DNA of 64,000 nucleotides from Macrostomum hystrix (Eukaryota > Platyhelminthes > Macrostomidae). Location of the stretch: positions 3,563,501 to 3,627,500 of the forward strand of contig CATNEN010000037.1 in NCBI GenBank assembly GCA_950097015.1. The letters run 5' to 3'. Shown in pieces: positions 37,651 through 48,305 of the stretch; the stretch's first letter is position 1, and each line of letters begins with the position of its first letter. Position numbers and translations under genes: made by a program. Under the pieces are notes generated by a model. The model ran no database searches and was not told the origin of the DNA. It saw only the letters and a program-made list of their open reading frames with translations.

Positions 37651-39113
37651 ATCTGTAACACGTTAGACAGAATCAGTACTAGACGGAAAGAGTAACATGT
37701 TAGACAGAAACAGTAACATGTTAGACAGAACTAGTAACATGTTAGACAGAAACAGTAACATGTTAGACAGAATCAGTACTAGACGGAAAGAGTAACATGT
37801 TAGACGGAACTAGTAACATGTTAGACAGAAACAGTAACATGTTAGACAGAAACAGTAACATGTTAGACAGAATCAGTACTAGACGGAAAGAGTAACATGT
37901 TAGACAGAAACAGTAACATGTTAGACAGAAACAGTAACATGTTAGACAGAATCAGTACTAGACGGAAAGAGTAACATGTTAGACAGAACTAGTAACATGT
38001 TAGACAGAAACAGTGACATTTTTAACAGAAACTGTAACATTTTAGACGGAAACAGTAACATTTTAGACGGAAACAGTAACATGTTAGACAGAAATAATAA
38101 CATGGTAGACAGAAATAATAACATGCTAGACAGGAACAGTGACATGTTAGACAGAAACAGTAACATGTTAGACAGAAACAGTAACATGTTAGACAGAAAC
38201 AGTAACATGTTAGACAGAAACAGTAACATGTTAGACAGAAACTTGTAACATGTTAGACAGAAACAGTGACATTTCTAACAGAAATAATAACATGTTAGAC
38301 AGAAACAGTAACATGTTAGACAGAAACTTGTAACATGTTAGACAAAAACAGTAACATGTTAGACAGGAACAGTGACATGTTAGACAGAAACAGTAACATG
38401 TTAGACAGAAACAGTAACATGTTAGACAGAAACAGTAACATGTTAGACAGAAACAGTAACATGTTAGACAGAAACAGTAACATGTTAGACAGAAACAGTG
38501 ACATGTTAGACAGAAATAGTAACATGTTAGACTGAAACAGTAACATGTTAGACAGAAAAAATAACATGTTAGACAGAAACAGTAACATGTTAAACAGAAA
38601 CAGTGACATGTTAGACAGAAACAGTAACATGTTAGACAGAAACAGTAACATGTTAGACAGAAATAGTAACATGTTAGACAGAAATAGTAACATGTTAGAC
38701 AGAAATAGTAACATGTTGGACAGAAATAGTAGCATGTTAGACAGAAACAGTAACATGTTAGACAGACACAGTAACATGTTAGACAGAAATAGTAACATGT
38801 TAGACAGAAACAGTAACATGTTAGACAGACACAGTAACATGTTAGACAGAAATAGTAACATGTTAGACAGAAACAGTAACATGTTAGACAGAAATAATAA
38901 CATGTTAGACAGAAACAGTAACATGTTAGACAGAAACAGTAACATGTTAGACAGACACAGTAACATGTTAGACAGAAACAGTAACATGTTAGACAGAAAC
39001 AGTAACATGTTAGACAGAAACAGTAACATGTTAGACAGAAATAATAACATGTTAGACAGAAACAGTAACATGTTAGACAGAAATAATAACATGTTAGACA
39101 GAAACAGTAACAT
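37651..39113. repeat. 21-bp minisatellite
   Basis: About 68 units of 21 bp (acatgttagacagaaacagt plus a). The first 320 bp include a recurring caatcagtactagacggaaa variant. The seven-codon unit leaves open frames on both strands (NMLDRNS on plus, NMLLFLS on minus). The minus frame is hydrophobic and could be mistaken for a membrane protein. Confidence 0.97.
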
Positions 39114-39880
39114 TCCAGCTAATTGCTTTGGCTTAAAAAATGCATCAATGTTCCATATGAGTTTAACAAAAGCCGAAAAGTGATTACCATCTCTGACCCA
39201 TCTCTAACCATCGTCTAACCCAATGCTGAAAAAAGCTACAAAAATCCATTTAAATGATTAGCGGCAAGTTGTTCTATCGTGTGGAATTATAGAGAGAAAA
39301 AAAGCAACACAATAGGATTGCTGCTTGATTCAACAGCTAGATGTGTGGGCTGAGAACAACTTGATGCTGGTAGATTAAAAAACTGTGGGTTTGAGTGTTG
39401 AATTTTCATAGCCCTATCAGGTCATTACTCAGCAATGTTCTGATCCCAGCCTTCTGATGCCGACCAAAATAGGAAGAGATGAGAATAATATAACTGCCTT
39501 TTTTCTGAGTGGGTATTGTCTCATCATTGTATATACGAAAATTATTCTATATAGAATAGCTATGTGATAAGTTAGATATGCCCAGAATGTGAATTTACCT
39601 GCCTGTTAAATAATTCAGGCAGTGAGCCACATCCTGATGGTGGCGGGTAGTCAGCCCACCCACCCAACCGCGCATTGGTGGCAGCGGCTGCCTGGTGGCA
39701 GAAATTTCTGTTGAATATTTTATTGATGCCGCCAACTTGACAGGCTGGGTGGATACACCGCATCAGAGTTGGGAGATTTGGGAAATTCTTTTAGAGACCA
39801 TTGGGTCAACTTTTTTGGCTGAGTTGGAAATATTGTGACATTGTGCCATCGATGCGAAATCGACCATCGTACAGTTCATG
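39114..39880. other. Unique intergenic DNA
   Basis: A GC-richer patch at 39600-39770 gives a 63-codon minus-strand frame followed by a possible gtaaat donor, but no acceptor or partner exon is seen. Confidence 0.3.
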
Positions 39881-40488
39881 CATCATGGTCTTACAGATTA
39901 TACATGATTGTCCTACAGATTATACATGATGGTCCTACAGTTTATACATGATGGTCCTACAGATTATTCATGATGGTCCTACAGATAATTCATGATGGTC
40001 CTACAGATTATTCATGATGGTCCTACAGTTTATACATGATGGTCCTACAGATTATACATGATGGTTTTACAGACTATACATGATTGTCCTACAGATTATA
40101 CATGATGGTCCTACAGTTTATACATGATGGTCCTACAGATAATTCATGATGGTTTTACAGATTGTACATGATGGTCCTACAGATCATACATGATGGTCCT
40201 ACAGATTATTCATGATGGTCCTACAGATTATACATGATGGTCCTACAGATTATTCATGATGGTCCTATAGATTATACATGATGGTCCTACAGATTATTCA
40301 TGATGGTCCTACAGATTATACATGATGGTCCTACAGATTATTCATGATGGTACTACAGATTATACATGATGGTCCTACAGATTATTCATAATGGTCCTAC
40401 AGATTATACATGATGGTCCTACAGATTATTCATGATGGTCCTACAGATCATACATGATGGTGCTACAGATTATACATTATTCTGCATA
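39880..40488. repeat. 22-bp minisatellite
   Basis: About 27 units of cctacagattatacatgatg plus gt, alternating with attattcatg variants, often in strict alternation (40200-40440). Confidence 0.96.
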
Positions 40489-40990
40489 ATCACTAATTAT
40501 GTAGTGAGTTGCTGGTCCTACAGATTATGTAATGAGTTGCTGGTCCTACAGATTATGTAATGAGTTGCTGGTCCTACAGATTATGTAATGAGTTGCTGGT
40601 CCTACAGATTATGTAATGAGTTGCTGATCTTACAGATTATGTAATGAGTTGCTGATCTTACAGATTACGTAATGAGTTGCTGATCTTACAGATTACGTAA
40701 TGAGTTGCTGATCTTACAGATTATGTGATGAGTTGCTGATCTTACAGATTACGTAATGAGTTGCTGATCTTACAGATTACGTAATGAGTTGCTGATCTTA
40801 CAGATTATGTAATGAGTTGCTGATCCTACAGATTACGTAATGAGTTGCTGATCCTACAGATTATGTAATGAGTTGCTGAACCTACAGATTATGTAATGAG
40901 TTGCTGATCCTACAGATTATATAATGAGTTGCTGATCCTACAGATTATGCAATGAGTTGCTGATCCTACAGATTATGTAATGAGTTGCTG
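40489..40990. repeat. 28-bp minisatellite sharing a core with its neighbour
   Basis: About 18 units of 28 bp with taatgagttgctgatcctac and agattatg. It abuts the 22-bp array and shares tcctacagattat with it, so one array probably gave rise to the other. Confidence 0.95.
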
Positions 40991-43605
40991 GTTGCACTCG
41001 CAGAATGTCGGCAAATTTCAAAGGATATATTTTTTCCGAGTCATATTGAACGAAGAAGTCCAAACATTTCCCTGAAACTTCAATGACTCGTTGAAAGTAA
41101 TCCCTGCAACAGCTTGCAGCGAGTTGGTCGTTCCCCTAGTTCGGAGCGCTCTAATCCCATGATCCCCTATTGTATTTAATAGGATTTTAATCCCTAAACC
41201 CTGAGCTCCAGTGCTAAACAATAAAAATGAGCATAGTTTTTGTGTCATGCGAGCTACGCTCAGCGCATTGAAGGATTATTGGTCAGTTTGCAGTTGCACA
41301 GTCAGTTAAGAGTTCTGCTATTTTTCCTGCCTTCTGTCTCATAGCTGCTGTTCCTGTGTTAACAGCCTCTAAACACACACGCACTCCCCTTTAACAATCA
41401 GAAATTCAGTTATGCTGAGAAAAAATCGTAAATTACCTAACGAGCTATTCTGCCGCGGCAGCAGCTCAAACCCTGTCTCCACTGCCGCTGCTCTGCTGCT
41501 TCTGCGGGCAGTCCCCCAGCTCACTCACCAGCCAGCGCAAACAATTCATAGCTGATTGATTGCCTGCAGTAGCAGTCATTGTTGTGCCCCGGGCCGCGGC
41601 TGACACAATGCGGCTAGGCCGCGGATGGAGTGGGGTGGGTAGCTAACCCAGAGACTGCTAAGTCAGAATGGGATCGCTCCTCTGTGTCTATCTCTAGACT
41701 CCCAGTTTTTTATTCCCGCTAAAAAATCTCATATGCATGCCAATATTCATTCGACAATGGACCCGCGTAATTTAATGTGGCCTCGCCGCGGATTCGAACT
41801 CGGGGATTATTGATGCAAATGCGGGAGTCAGCAGGTGATGTTATAAGGTAAGGCCGAGTTGATTCCAATTATTAGTAAGTGCAATTATTGAAATAGAATC
41901 TCAGCGGAACAAACACAGCGTTTCAACTTCTAAAGCCCTGCTTGCCGAATGTAAGACTTGACGCACACTTGCAGCTATGAAGCTTCCTTTAGTTGAATCT
42001 TGACGTCTGCTTCCGGGCACGAAGTTTGGAGCTTGGAAACGGCGGTGGCGCCTTTGCGCTCACTCTCTCTCTTTGATTTTCTACCTCATGGTGAGTAGAG
42101 ATAGCATAGGCAGGAGGGGATTACTCTCCCCCTAGCACGGCGGGCTGGGGGAGAGTAGAGAAGTGTGGTGACAGACCAGAGGTAGGGGAAGGCCTTTTCC
42201 GGCATGGAGGGGGTGGCTAACCTGGAACTGCCAAATGTCTGCAGCGCGCATATTGGCTGGGAACAAAGGGTAGCGGAGGGGGAGGGGTAGAATATTGGGG
42301 CTTTTGTTAGGCGGGTTTGCGCGCATCATGCATTGGCTTGCTGAATGGCTAGAGAGAATGGGGTTCTAGTTTTTTTTTCAGCTAATGAAATCTCTCTCTC
42401 TGCTTTTCTCTGCGTGCCGCGCCTATTTCCCCGATGCCATGCAATCCCAAACCCCTCAGCGGGTACGGAGGTTTAATACAGTCATTTTTTAGGCTGATCA
42501 GCAGACAGTTGTGAGTTTGGCTAGCTCAGGGTAGTTGTGGGGGTGGCTGCAGGTGACTTGTGACTCAGAGAATGGCGGTGAGTGAGCGAGTGAGTGTGTT
42601 TGTTGTGCTTATAAAAACACAACTGGAGTGGATCCCAAAGAGGGACTCCACAAGAGGTGGGATAAAACTCCTAATTCTTCCCTCCCCTATCGCACTCTGT
42701 TCTTCATTTTCCTTCTATTCTGTTCAAGAATTTTGACAGCGGCAAGCTAACCTGCTTAGCTGTTTTGAACTGACAACACTAGTGCACAGGTAATAATAAC
42801 ACTGGTATCGTAAGATAAGTTTGAGATAAATAGCTTGAGCTATTTCTTAAACGGCACCCGTAAACACATTTTCGGAGACTTTGAAAGAGAAGATAAATAC
42901 TAGTTGGAGATTTAGTAGAAAAATTTCTGCTGTCTGCATGAAAGTGTCCAGTGCTACCAGTCAGTCTTACAAAAGATAGAAAATGAATAAGACCCGAATG
43001 CGAGTTGGATGCAGATAGAAACTAGGGCTCACTATTGAAGTGCCTATGTATTGTCTAACAGCCCAGTCTCATTTCCAACAATAAACCTTCTTACCTCTCC
43101 TGGTCAGGTAACACTTAGCCTCAGCTAGTCTGATTATGGTATAGAATTATGGTACCCATCGAGCTATTTAGGCTATATATTGCTATTGTTTGTTACTCGA
43201 GCAATTCGCTTGGCCTTCGTTAGTCTCTTCTGTTTGACCTAGTTCCGTTTTTTTCGAAATGCTAGTTTGCGAAGCATGCGAAGTTTGACGCGCATTGGTA
43301 AGACCAAAAAACAGACTATTTTGACAACTTGATTGTGCGATCATGATAAACTGAGAATTAAAGTTGAACCTGCCTTGATTGTCCAAACGCAATTCTTGCA
43401 AACCTGCTCAAGAGTCTGATCTGATCAAAACTCTGACAAGAACTGTGTTCGGACATCAGTGCATTTCTCAGTACTCAACTGGCGCTCAACATGTCCCACA
43501 CTTGGCTTACCTTATAGCTAATTGTTGACTTTATTATTACATTTCTAATCATGTCTAGCCGCGATAATGCAGTGCACAAGAAGACAAATTTCCTACAAGT
43601 AATTA
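40991..43605. other. Unique intergenic DNA, partly GC-rich
   Basis: No supported exon. The 41430-42620 section is more GC- and CpG-rich than the surroundings and contains a TATAAAA-like box at 42611-42617, so it could hold a promoter, but no coding exon can be attached on either strand. A tRNA T-arm-like word (gattcgaactcgggg) occurs at 41791-41805 without a matching A box. Confidence 0.35.
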
Positions 43606-43695
43606 GCTTAGATCAGGGGTCGGCAACCTTATATACCCCGCGGGCTAAAGAGAGAATCTTAAAGACGACGGCGGGCCGCATGAAGAAAGGGGAGA

Positions 43696-43757
43696 GATGA
43701 GACCACAGATACTATAATAAGTGTTATTATAGTTATTATAGTATCTGTGGATGAGAC
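43696..43757. mobile_element. 46-bp palindromic insert nested in the hAT element
   Basis: 43704-43749 has 17-bp perfect arms (CACAGATACTATAATAA and complement) around a 12-base centre. It is flanked by gatgagac on both sides (43696-43703, 43750-43757). The outer CACAGATA...TATCTGTG is identical to that of the 37-bp palindromes near 2692-5045, while the interior differs. Confidence 0.6.
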
Positions 43758-43759
43758 AC

Positions 43760-44158
43760 GGGAGAGATCAGTCAGGTGAGAGATGAGACGGGGGAGATAC
43801 GACGCAAGAGAGATGAGATAGGGGAGAGATAAGACAGGGGAGAGATGAGACTGGGGAGAGGTGAGACTGGGGAGAGATGAGACTGGGGAGAGATAAGACA
43901 GGGGAGAGATAAGACAGGGAGAGATGAGATAGGGAAGAGGTGAGACAGGGGAGAGATAAGACAGGGGAGAGATAAGACAGGGGAGAGATAAGACAGGGAG
44001 AGATAAGACAGGGGAGAGATGAGACAGGGGAGAGATAAGACAGGGAGAGATAAGACAGGGGAGAGATGAGACAGGGGAGAGATAAGACAGGGGAGAGGTG
44101 AGACAGCGGAGAGATGAGACAGGGGAGAGGTGAGACAAGGGAGAGATGAGATAGGGTG
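43760..44158. repeat. 18-bp purine array inside the hAT element
   Basis: Irregular units of gagagat(a/g)agacagggga and gagaggtgagac(t/a)gggga of 17-18 bp. It constitutes most of the element's length. Confidence 0.93.
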
Positions 44159-44384
44159 TACTGTAGAGTAGGTGTTAGGAGGAGCTAAGGGCCGGATTTG
44201 GGAGCTTCGAGGGCCGCATCTGGCCCGCGGGCCGGAGGTTGCCGACCCCTGGCTTAGATAAAACAATGTACGAGTATAATGCCTGTTGATTACCAGCAGC
44301 TTCTGCTGACACCCAGTTAATAACTGACACCCAATTCATGAAAGCCTTTTTTTCATGAGACCATTGCACCTTATTAACTCATTG

Positions 44385-45112
44385 ACACCCTTGTTTATTC
44401 CTGACACACTCAAATCCTGACACAGTTTATTCCTGACACACTCAACTCCTGACAGTTTATTCCTGACACACTCAACTCCTGACAGTTTATTCCTGACACA
44501 CTCAACTCCTGACAGTTTATTCCTGACACACTCAACTCCTGACACAGTTTATTCCTGACACACTCAACTCTTGACAGTTTATTCCTGACACACTCAACTC
44601 CTGACACAGTTTATTCCTGACACACTCAACTCCTGACACAGTTTATTCCTGACACACTCAACTCCTGACAGTTTATTCCTGACACACTCAACTCCTGACA
44701 GTTTATTCCTGACACACTCAACTCCTGACACAGTTTATTCCTGACACACTCAACTCCTGACAGTTTATTCCTGACATACTCAACTCCTGACAGTTTATTC
44801 CTGACACACTCAACTCCTGACAGTTTATTCCTGACACACTCAACTCCTGACAGTTTATTCCTGACACACTCAACTCCTGACACAGTTTATTCCTGACACA
44901 CTCAACTCCTGACAGTTTATTCCTGACATACTCAACTCCTGACAGTTTATTCCTGACACACTCAACTCCTGACAGTTTATTCCTGACACACTCAACTCCT
45001 GACAGTTTATTCCTGACACACTCAACTCCTGACAGTTTATTCCTGACACACTCAACTCCTGACAGTTTATTCCTGACACACTCAACTCCTGACACAGTTT
45101 ATTCCCGACACC
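44385..45112. repeat. 30/34-bp minisatellite
   Basis: About 24 units containing gacacactcaactcctgaca and gtttattcct, with an optional extra cacag-type tetranucleotide. On minus it gives the frames SGVECVRNKL and QELSVSGIN. Confidence 0.95.
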
Positions 45113-45650
45113 CTCATTAACTCCTTGACACCACTGTCTATTCCCGACACCCTCATTAACTCCTTGACACCCCTGTCTATTCCTGGCACCCTCATTAACT
45201 CCATGACACCACTGTCTATTCCCGACACCCTCACTAACTCCATGACACCACTGTCTATTCCTGACACCCTCATTAACTCCATGACACCACTGTCTATTCC
45301 CGACACCGTCATTAACTCCCTGACACCCCTGTTTATTCCTGACACCCTCATTAACTCCATGACACCACTGTCTATTCCTGACACCCTCATTAACTCCATG
45401 ACGCCACTGTCTATTTCTGACACCCTCATTAACTCCTTGACACCCCTGTCTATTCCTGGCACCCTCATTAACTCCTTGACACCCCTGTCTATTCCTGACA
45501 CCCTCATTAACTCCATGACTCCCCTGTCTATTCCTGACACCCTCATTAACTCCATGACACCACTGTCTATTCCTGACACCCTCATTAACTCCATGACACC
45601 ACTGTCTATTCCTGACACCCTCATTAGTTGCTTGACGCCTGTTTATTTCG
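45113..45650. repeat. 39-bp minisatellite
   Basis: About 14 units of 39 bp with ctcattaactccatgacacc and actgtctattcctgacac. It continues directly from the preceding array, sharing ttattcctgacac and ctcctgacac, so the two are related. Unit is 13 codons and open on both strands. Confidence 0.96.
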
Positions 45651-46030
45651 CACAAATTTTTCACCCCTGACACTTTTTTCAACTCATGGCACATTGTTTC
45701 ATCCCAACTCGCTTGTCTCGCGTGTTGCGACTCGCCCCTGTCAAGGTCCATAACAATAATTGCGCCATTATTTTGTGATATACGAGCGTAGAAATTCATT
45801 CACTGAGTTAGTGAACGAAGAGCCACTTTGTAAGCTGACAATTTTGGCCCTTCTCTTCATGCTTCAGTTATCTCCGTGATATCCGTCAGTTGATTTTTGG
45901 AATATCTAAATTAAATTTATAATATTGCATTGTATTTCGCTTTTGAAGGCTTGGAAAAAAGCAGCTATGTTTTTGAACTAACAAAGAGAATTAATTTCTG
46001 TTTTACTTGGTCTTTTGTTAAATAATAAAT
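45651..46030. other. Unique intergenic DNA
   Basis: AT-rich, no feature seen. Confidence 0.35.
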
Positions 46031-46303
46031 AATAATAACTGCTTACACCTGCCCAAATCGGGCAATATGTGCAGCCGACAGCACAGCCGCAGCTATTCAG
46101 TCCATGGACTGTGGGGACGCCACACCCACCCTCAATTACCCCAGCTAATGTAGATACCCATTTAATAACTGGGTGAACTGAAGCAATGCACTGGAGTAAA
46201 TTGTCTTGCTAAAGGACACGAGCTGTTCCAGTGGAGTCGGGAATCGAACCCCCGATCTTCAGTTGTGAGTCCGACGCTCTAACCACTAGGCTACAACTAC
46301 AAC
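46031..46303 (-). mobile_element. tRNA-derived SINE copy 2, intact
   Basis: On the minus strand the head has an A-box-like tagcctagtggttagagcg (about 46294-46274) and a B-box-like gggttcgattcccg (about 46253-46239), the internal Pol III promoter of a tRNA. The loop reads cac at the anticodon position. A body of about 170 bp follows, with a 3' domain ending ttgcccgatttgggcaggtg and a TTATTATT-type tail. That domain is shared with the copies at 36546 and 48858. It is not a functional tRNA: the acceptor stem does not pair. Confidence 0.82.
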
Positions 46304-48280
46304 TTCAATTAATGTTCTAGAAAATAAGCTATTTGATTATAAAATAAATCCAACTCGCTATCGCTTCTCAAATTAGTAAATGTAACCATTTTATTTTTTC
46401 TAGGTAAAGTCAGTTTTTGTGTTACGAAAACATGAATAACAGTTGATTAATTTACTATACCATCATTGAGCAAATTAAATGTTGCCTATTTTGTTAAAAA
46501 AATATGATAATATGAAATCAGCTTTAATAATTTCGGGGAAAAATTGCTTAAGCAAAAGTTTCAGTTGACCGTTGCGTTGACTGGTATCGTCTGATTACAA
46601 ATCGTTTCTTATTACCCGTTATTATTTACAACAAAATTAAATTCAGCAGCTTATCGTTTATAATTTAAATCATTGAAAATCATTGAAATTAACAGACTAA
46701 CAAATTATGCCATCGAATATGTGCTGTCAATAGAAGCAACTTGTTACCGAGATGTAATTTTTCGCCGAAATTGACCTGCTGATTCACAGCACTCACATTC
46801 ACAGCACATGGTTCACAGCTGAACCATGGGGCTACAACTTCTAGTTAAAAAACAATGGCAAATCAAAAAGTCCTGCTTTTTTTACTTCCAATATTAACAG
46901 TATACGTTCGATCGTTACCCCATCTAAAAGTTTTGTACTAGCTCTGATAGCAATATGCTGCGCGTAGCAACATGTCTCTCATATAGCAACGCTTAGAAGG
47001 CTCAAGTTGTAACGGTAGCTTTTATAAAGTACGACACGGCCGGGTCATTAAGTAAATCCAAAAACTATGTGTAGAAAAAATATGTGTAATTCCTCTCTTT
47101 TGCCATTGCTAAACAAACAATTGTGCCCATAAAGGATATGCCAATTAAAAAAGACACAGCAAACAAACTTGGCAACAATAAAGGTTTAGATCTAAAAAGT
47201 CCGGAGAAAAAGTTTAAATAAAAACAAATATAATAAGGAACAGTTAATAAAAAAGCAATATAGACAAGCTCTAGAGCAAAAAAGTAGAATATTATGCTGC
47301 ATTGTTTTCTAATATTTACCTTTTAACGAAAGGAAAATCACTTCCTTCATTTACATATATTTTCTTTGATTGTCAGACTTTACGCGTTAATTAAAAAATT
47401 CCTCGGTATCAGATTTGAATGGCGTTTATTATATATACAAACGTAGTTTTGAATCTATACTGAGGTCATTCGTTTGCCAAGGCTTTTTATGACTTTTTAA
47501 TGTACACGATTATTTATATTTTTTACCATGCTTTTTAGGTCATTTGTAATTATTGCATTATTGCATTTGTAAGATATCCAACATCCATTTCGTATTCTAA
47601 TATTTGTAAAAACGATAATAGCAACAAAATACTATATAGTACGGGTATTGACTTTCAGTGTTAATGTTTACTGTACTGAAAAAATCCAACACATTGAACC
47701 GATTAACTGCATTTCAACACTCTCCCTTTTAAGTTTTTTAATTTAGGAATCAGAGAGCATTAGAATACACTAATAACAATAGAATGATTGTCACTATTTT
47801 CAATAAAACAAATTAATATTTTCTTGTCAATAGTAAAAAAGTTATTTAGATAAATGTTATTTTGATAAGGCAAAAGTTGTTACATTTAAAAGCATTTTTT
47901 GTTTGTGATATTAGCTATTCTGATATAATTTTCTTTCATTAGTTTTTAAACTGGAAGAGAATGCAGCTTTACATAATTGATAAATACAGTAGACAATAAG
48001 TGACATTTTAAACACATTTTCCTATATTTTTATGTCACTTGCCACAATCTGAGAGTTTTTCAAACAAAAAACTAGCTAACCAGCAATTCTAGCTTTCTTG
48101 TCAATGACACTAAGAACAATCACAGCAAAGGCAGTTCAATGTATGTTTATGTATTTTTTATTTCGGTTAAGCTGGTTTTACAATAAAACAGAAGCTCAAT
48201 AGGCTATTTTTTATTATGTTAAAATGAATTTCAATGTTCTATAAATTTCCTATTTCTAATCCTTCTTGATTCCGTCTGTC
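46304..48280. other. AT-rich unique DNA upstream of the large gene
   Basis: Very AT-rich, no array. A small perfect hairpin (catggttca/tgaaccatg, 4-base loop) is at 46807-46828. The last part must include the promoter or an upstream intron of the gene starting at 48306; ctgtcagcag at 48277-48286 could be an acceptor for a leader exon or trans-spliced leader. Confidence 0.35.
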
Positions 48281-48305
48281 AGCAGAAATCTCCACCGCAG
48301 CCCAG

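Larger units (their letters stand above)
43606..44259. mobile_element. Non-autonomous hAT element with 8-bp target duplication
   Basis: The element spans 43614-44251 (638 bp). Its ends are perfect 16-bp inverted repeats, CAGGGGTCGGCAACCT and its complement, followed at both ends by a CCCGCGGGC-type palindrome. It is flanked by gcttagat at 43606-43613 and 44252-44259, an 8-bp duplication. The terminal CAGGGG and 8-bp target site are hallmarks of hAT transposons (established). There is no transposase frame; the interior is a gagagat(a/g)agacagggg array plus a nested palindrome. It moved, if at all, with an enzyme supplied elsewhere. Confidence 0.92.

Noticed and set aside
39572-39763. 63-codon minus-strand frame with a possible donor
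   Set aside because: No convincing acceptor, start context or partner exon; composition alone is not enough.
41755-41830. tRNA-like T-arm word gattcgaactcgggg
   Set aside because: No matching A box or stem pairing at the expected distance; could be chance or a very old SINE.
46231-46303. Functional tRNA gene with CAC anticodon
   Set aside because: A and B boxes are present but the acceptor stem does not pair and the sequence continues into a SINE body seen in other copies.
46807-46828. Perfect 9-bp hairpin as an operator-like site
   Set aside because: Isolated short palindrome in AT-rich DNA far from a start codon; no second copy.
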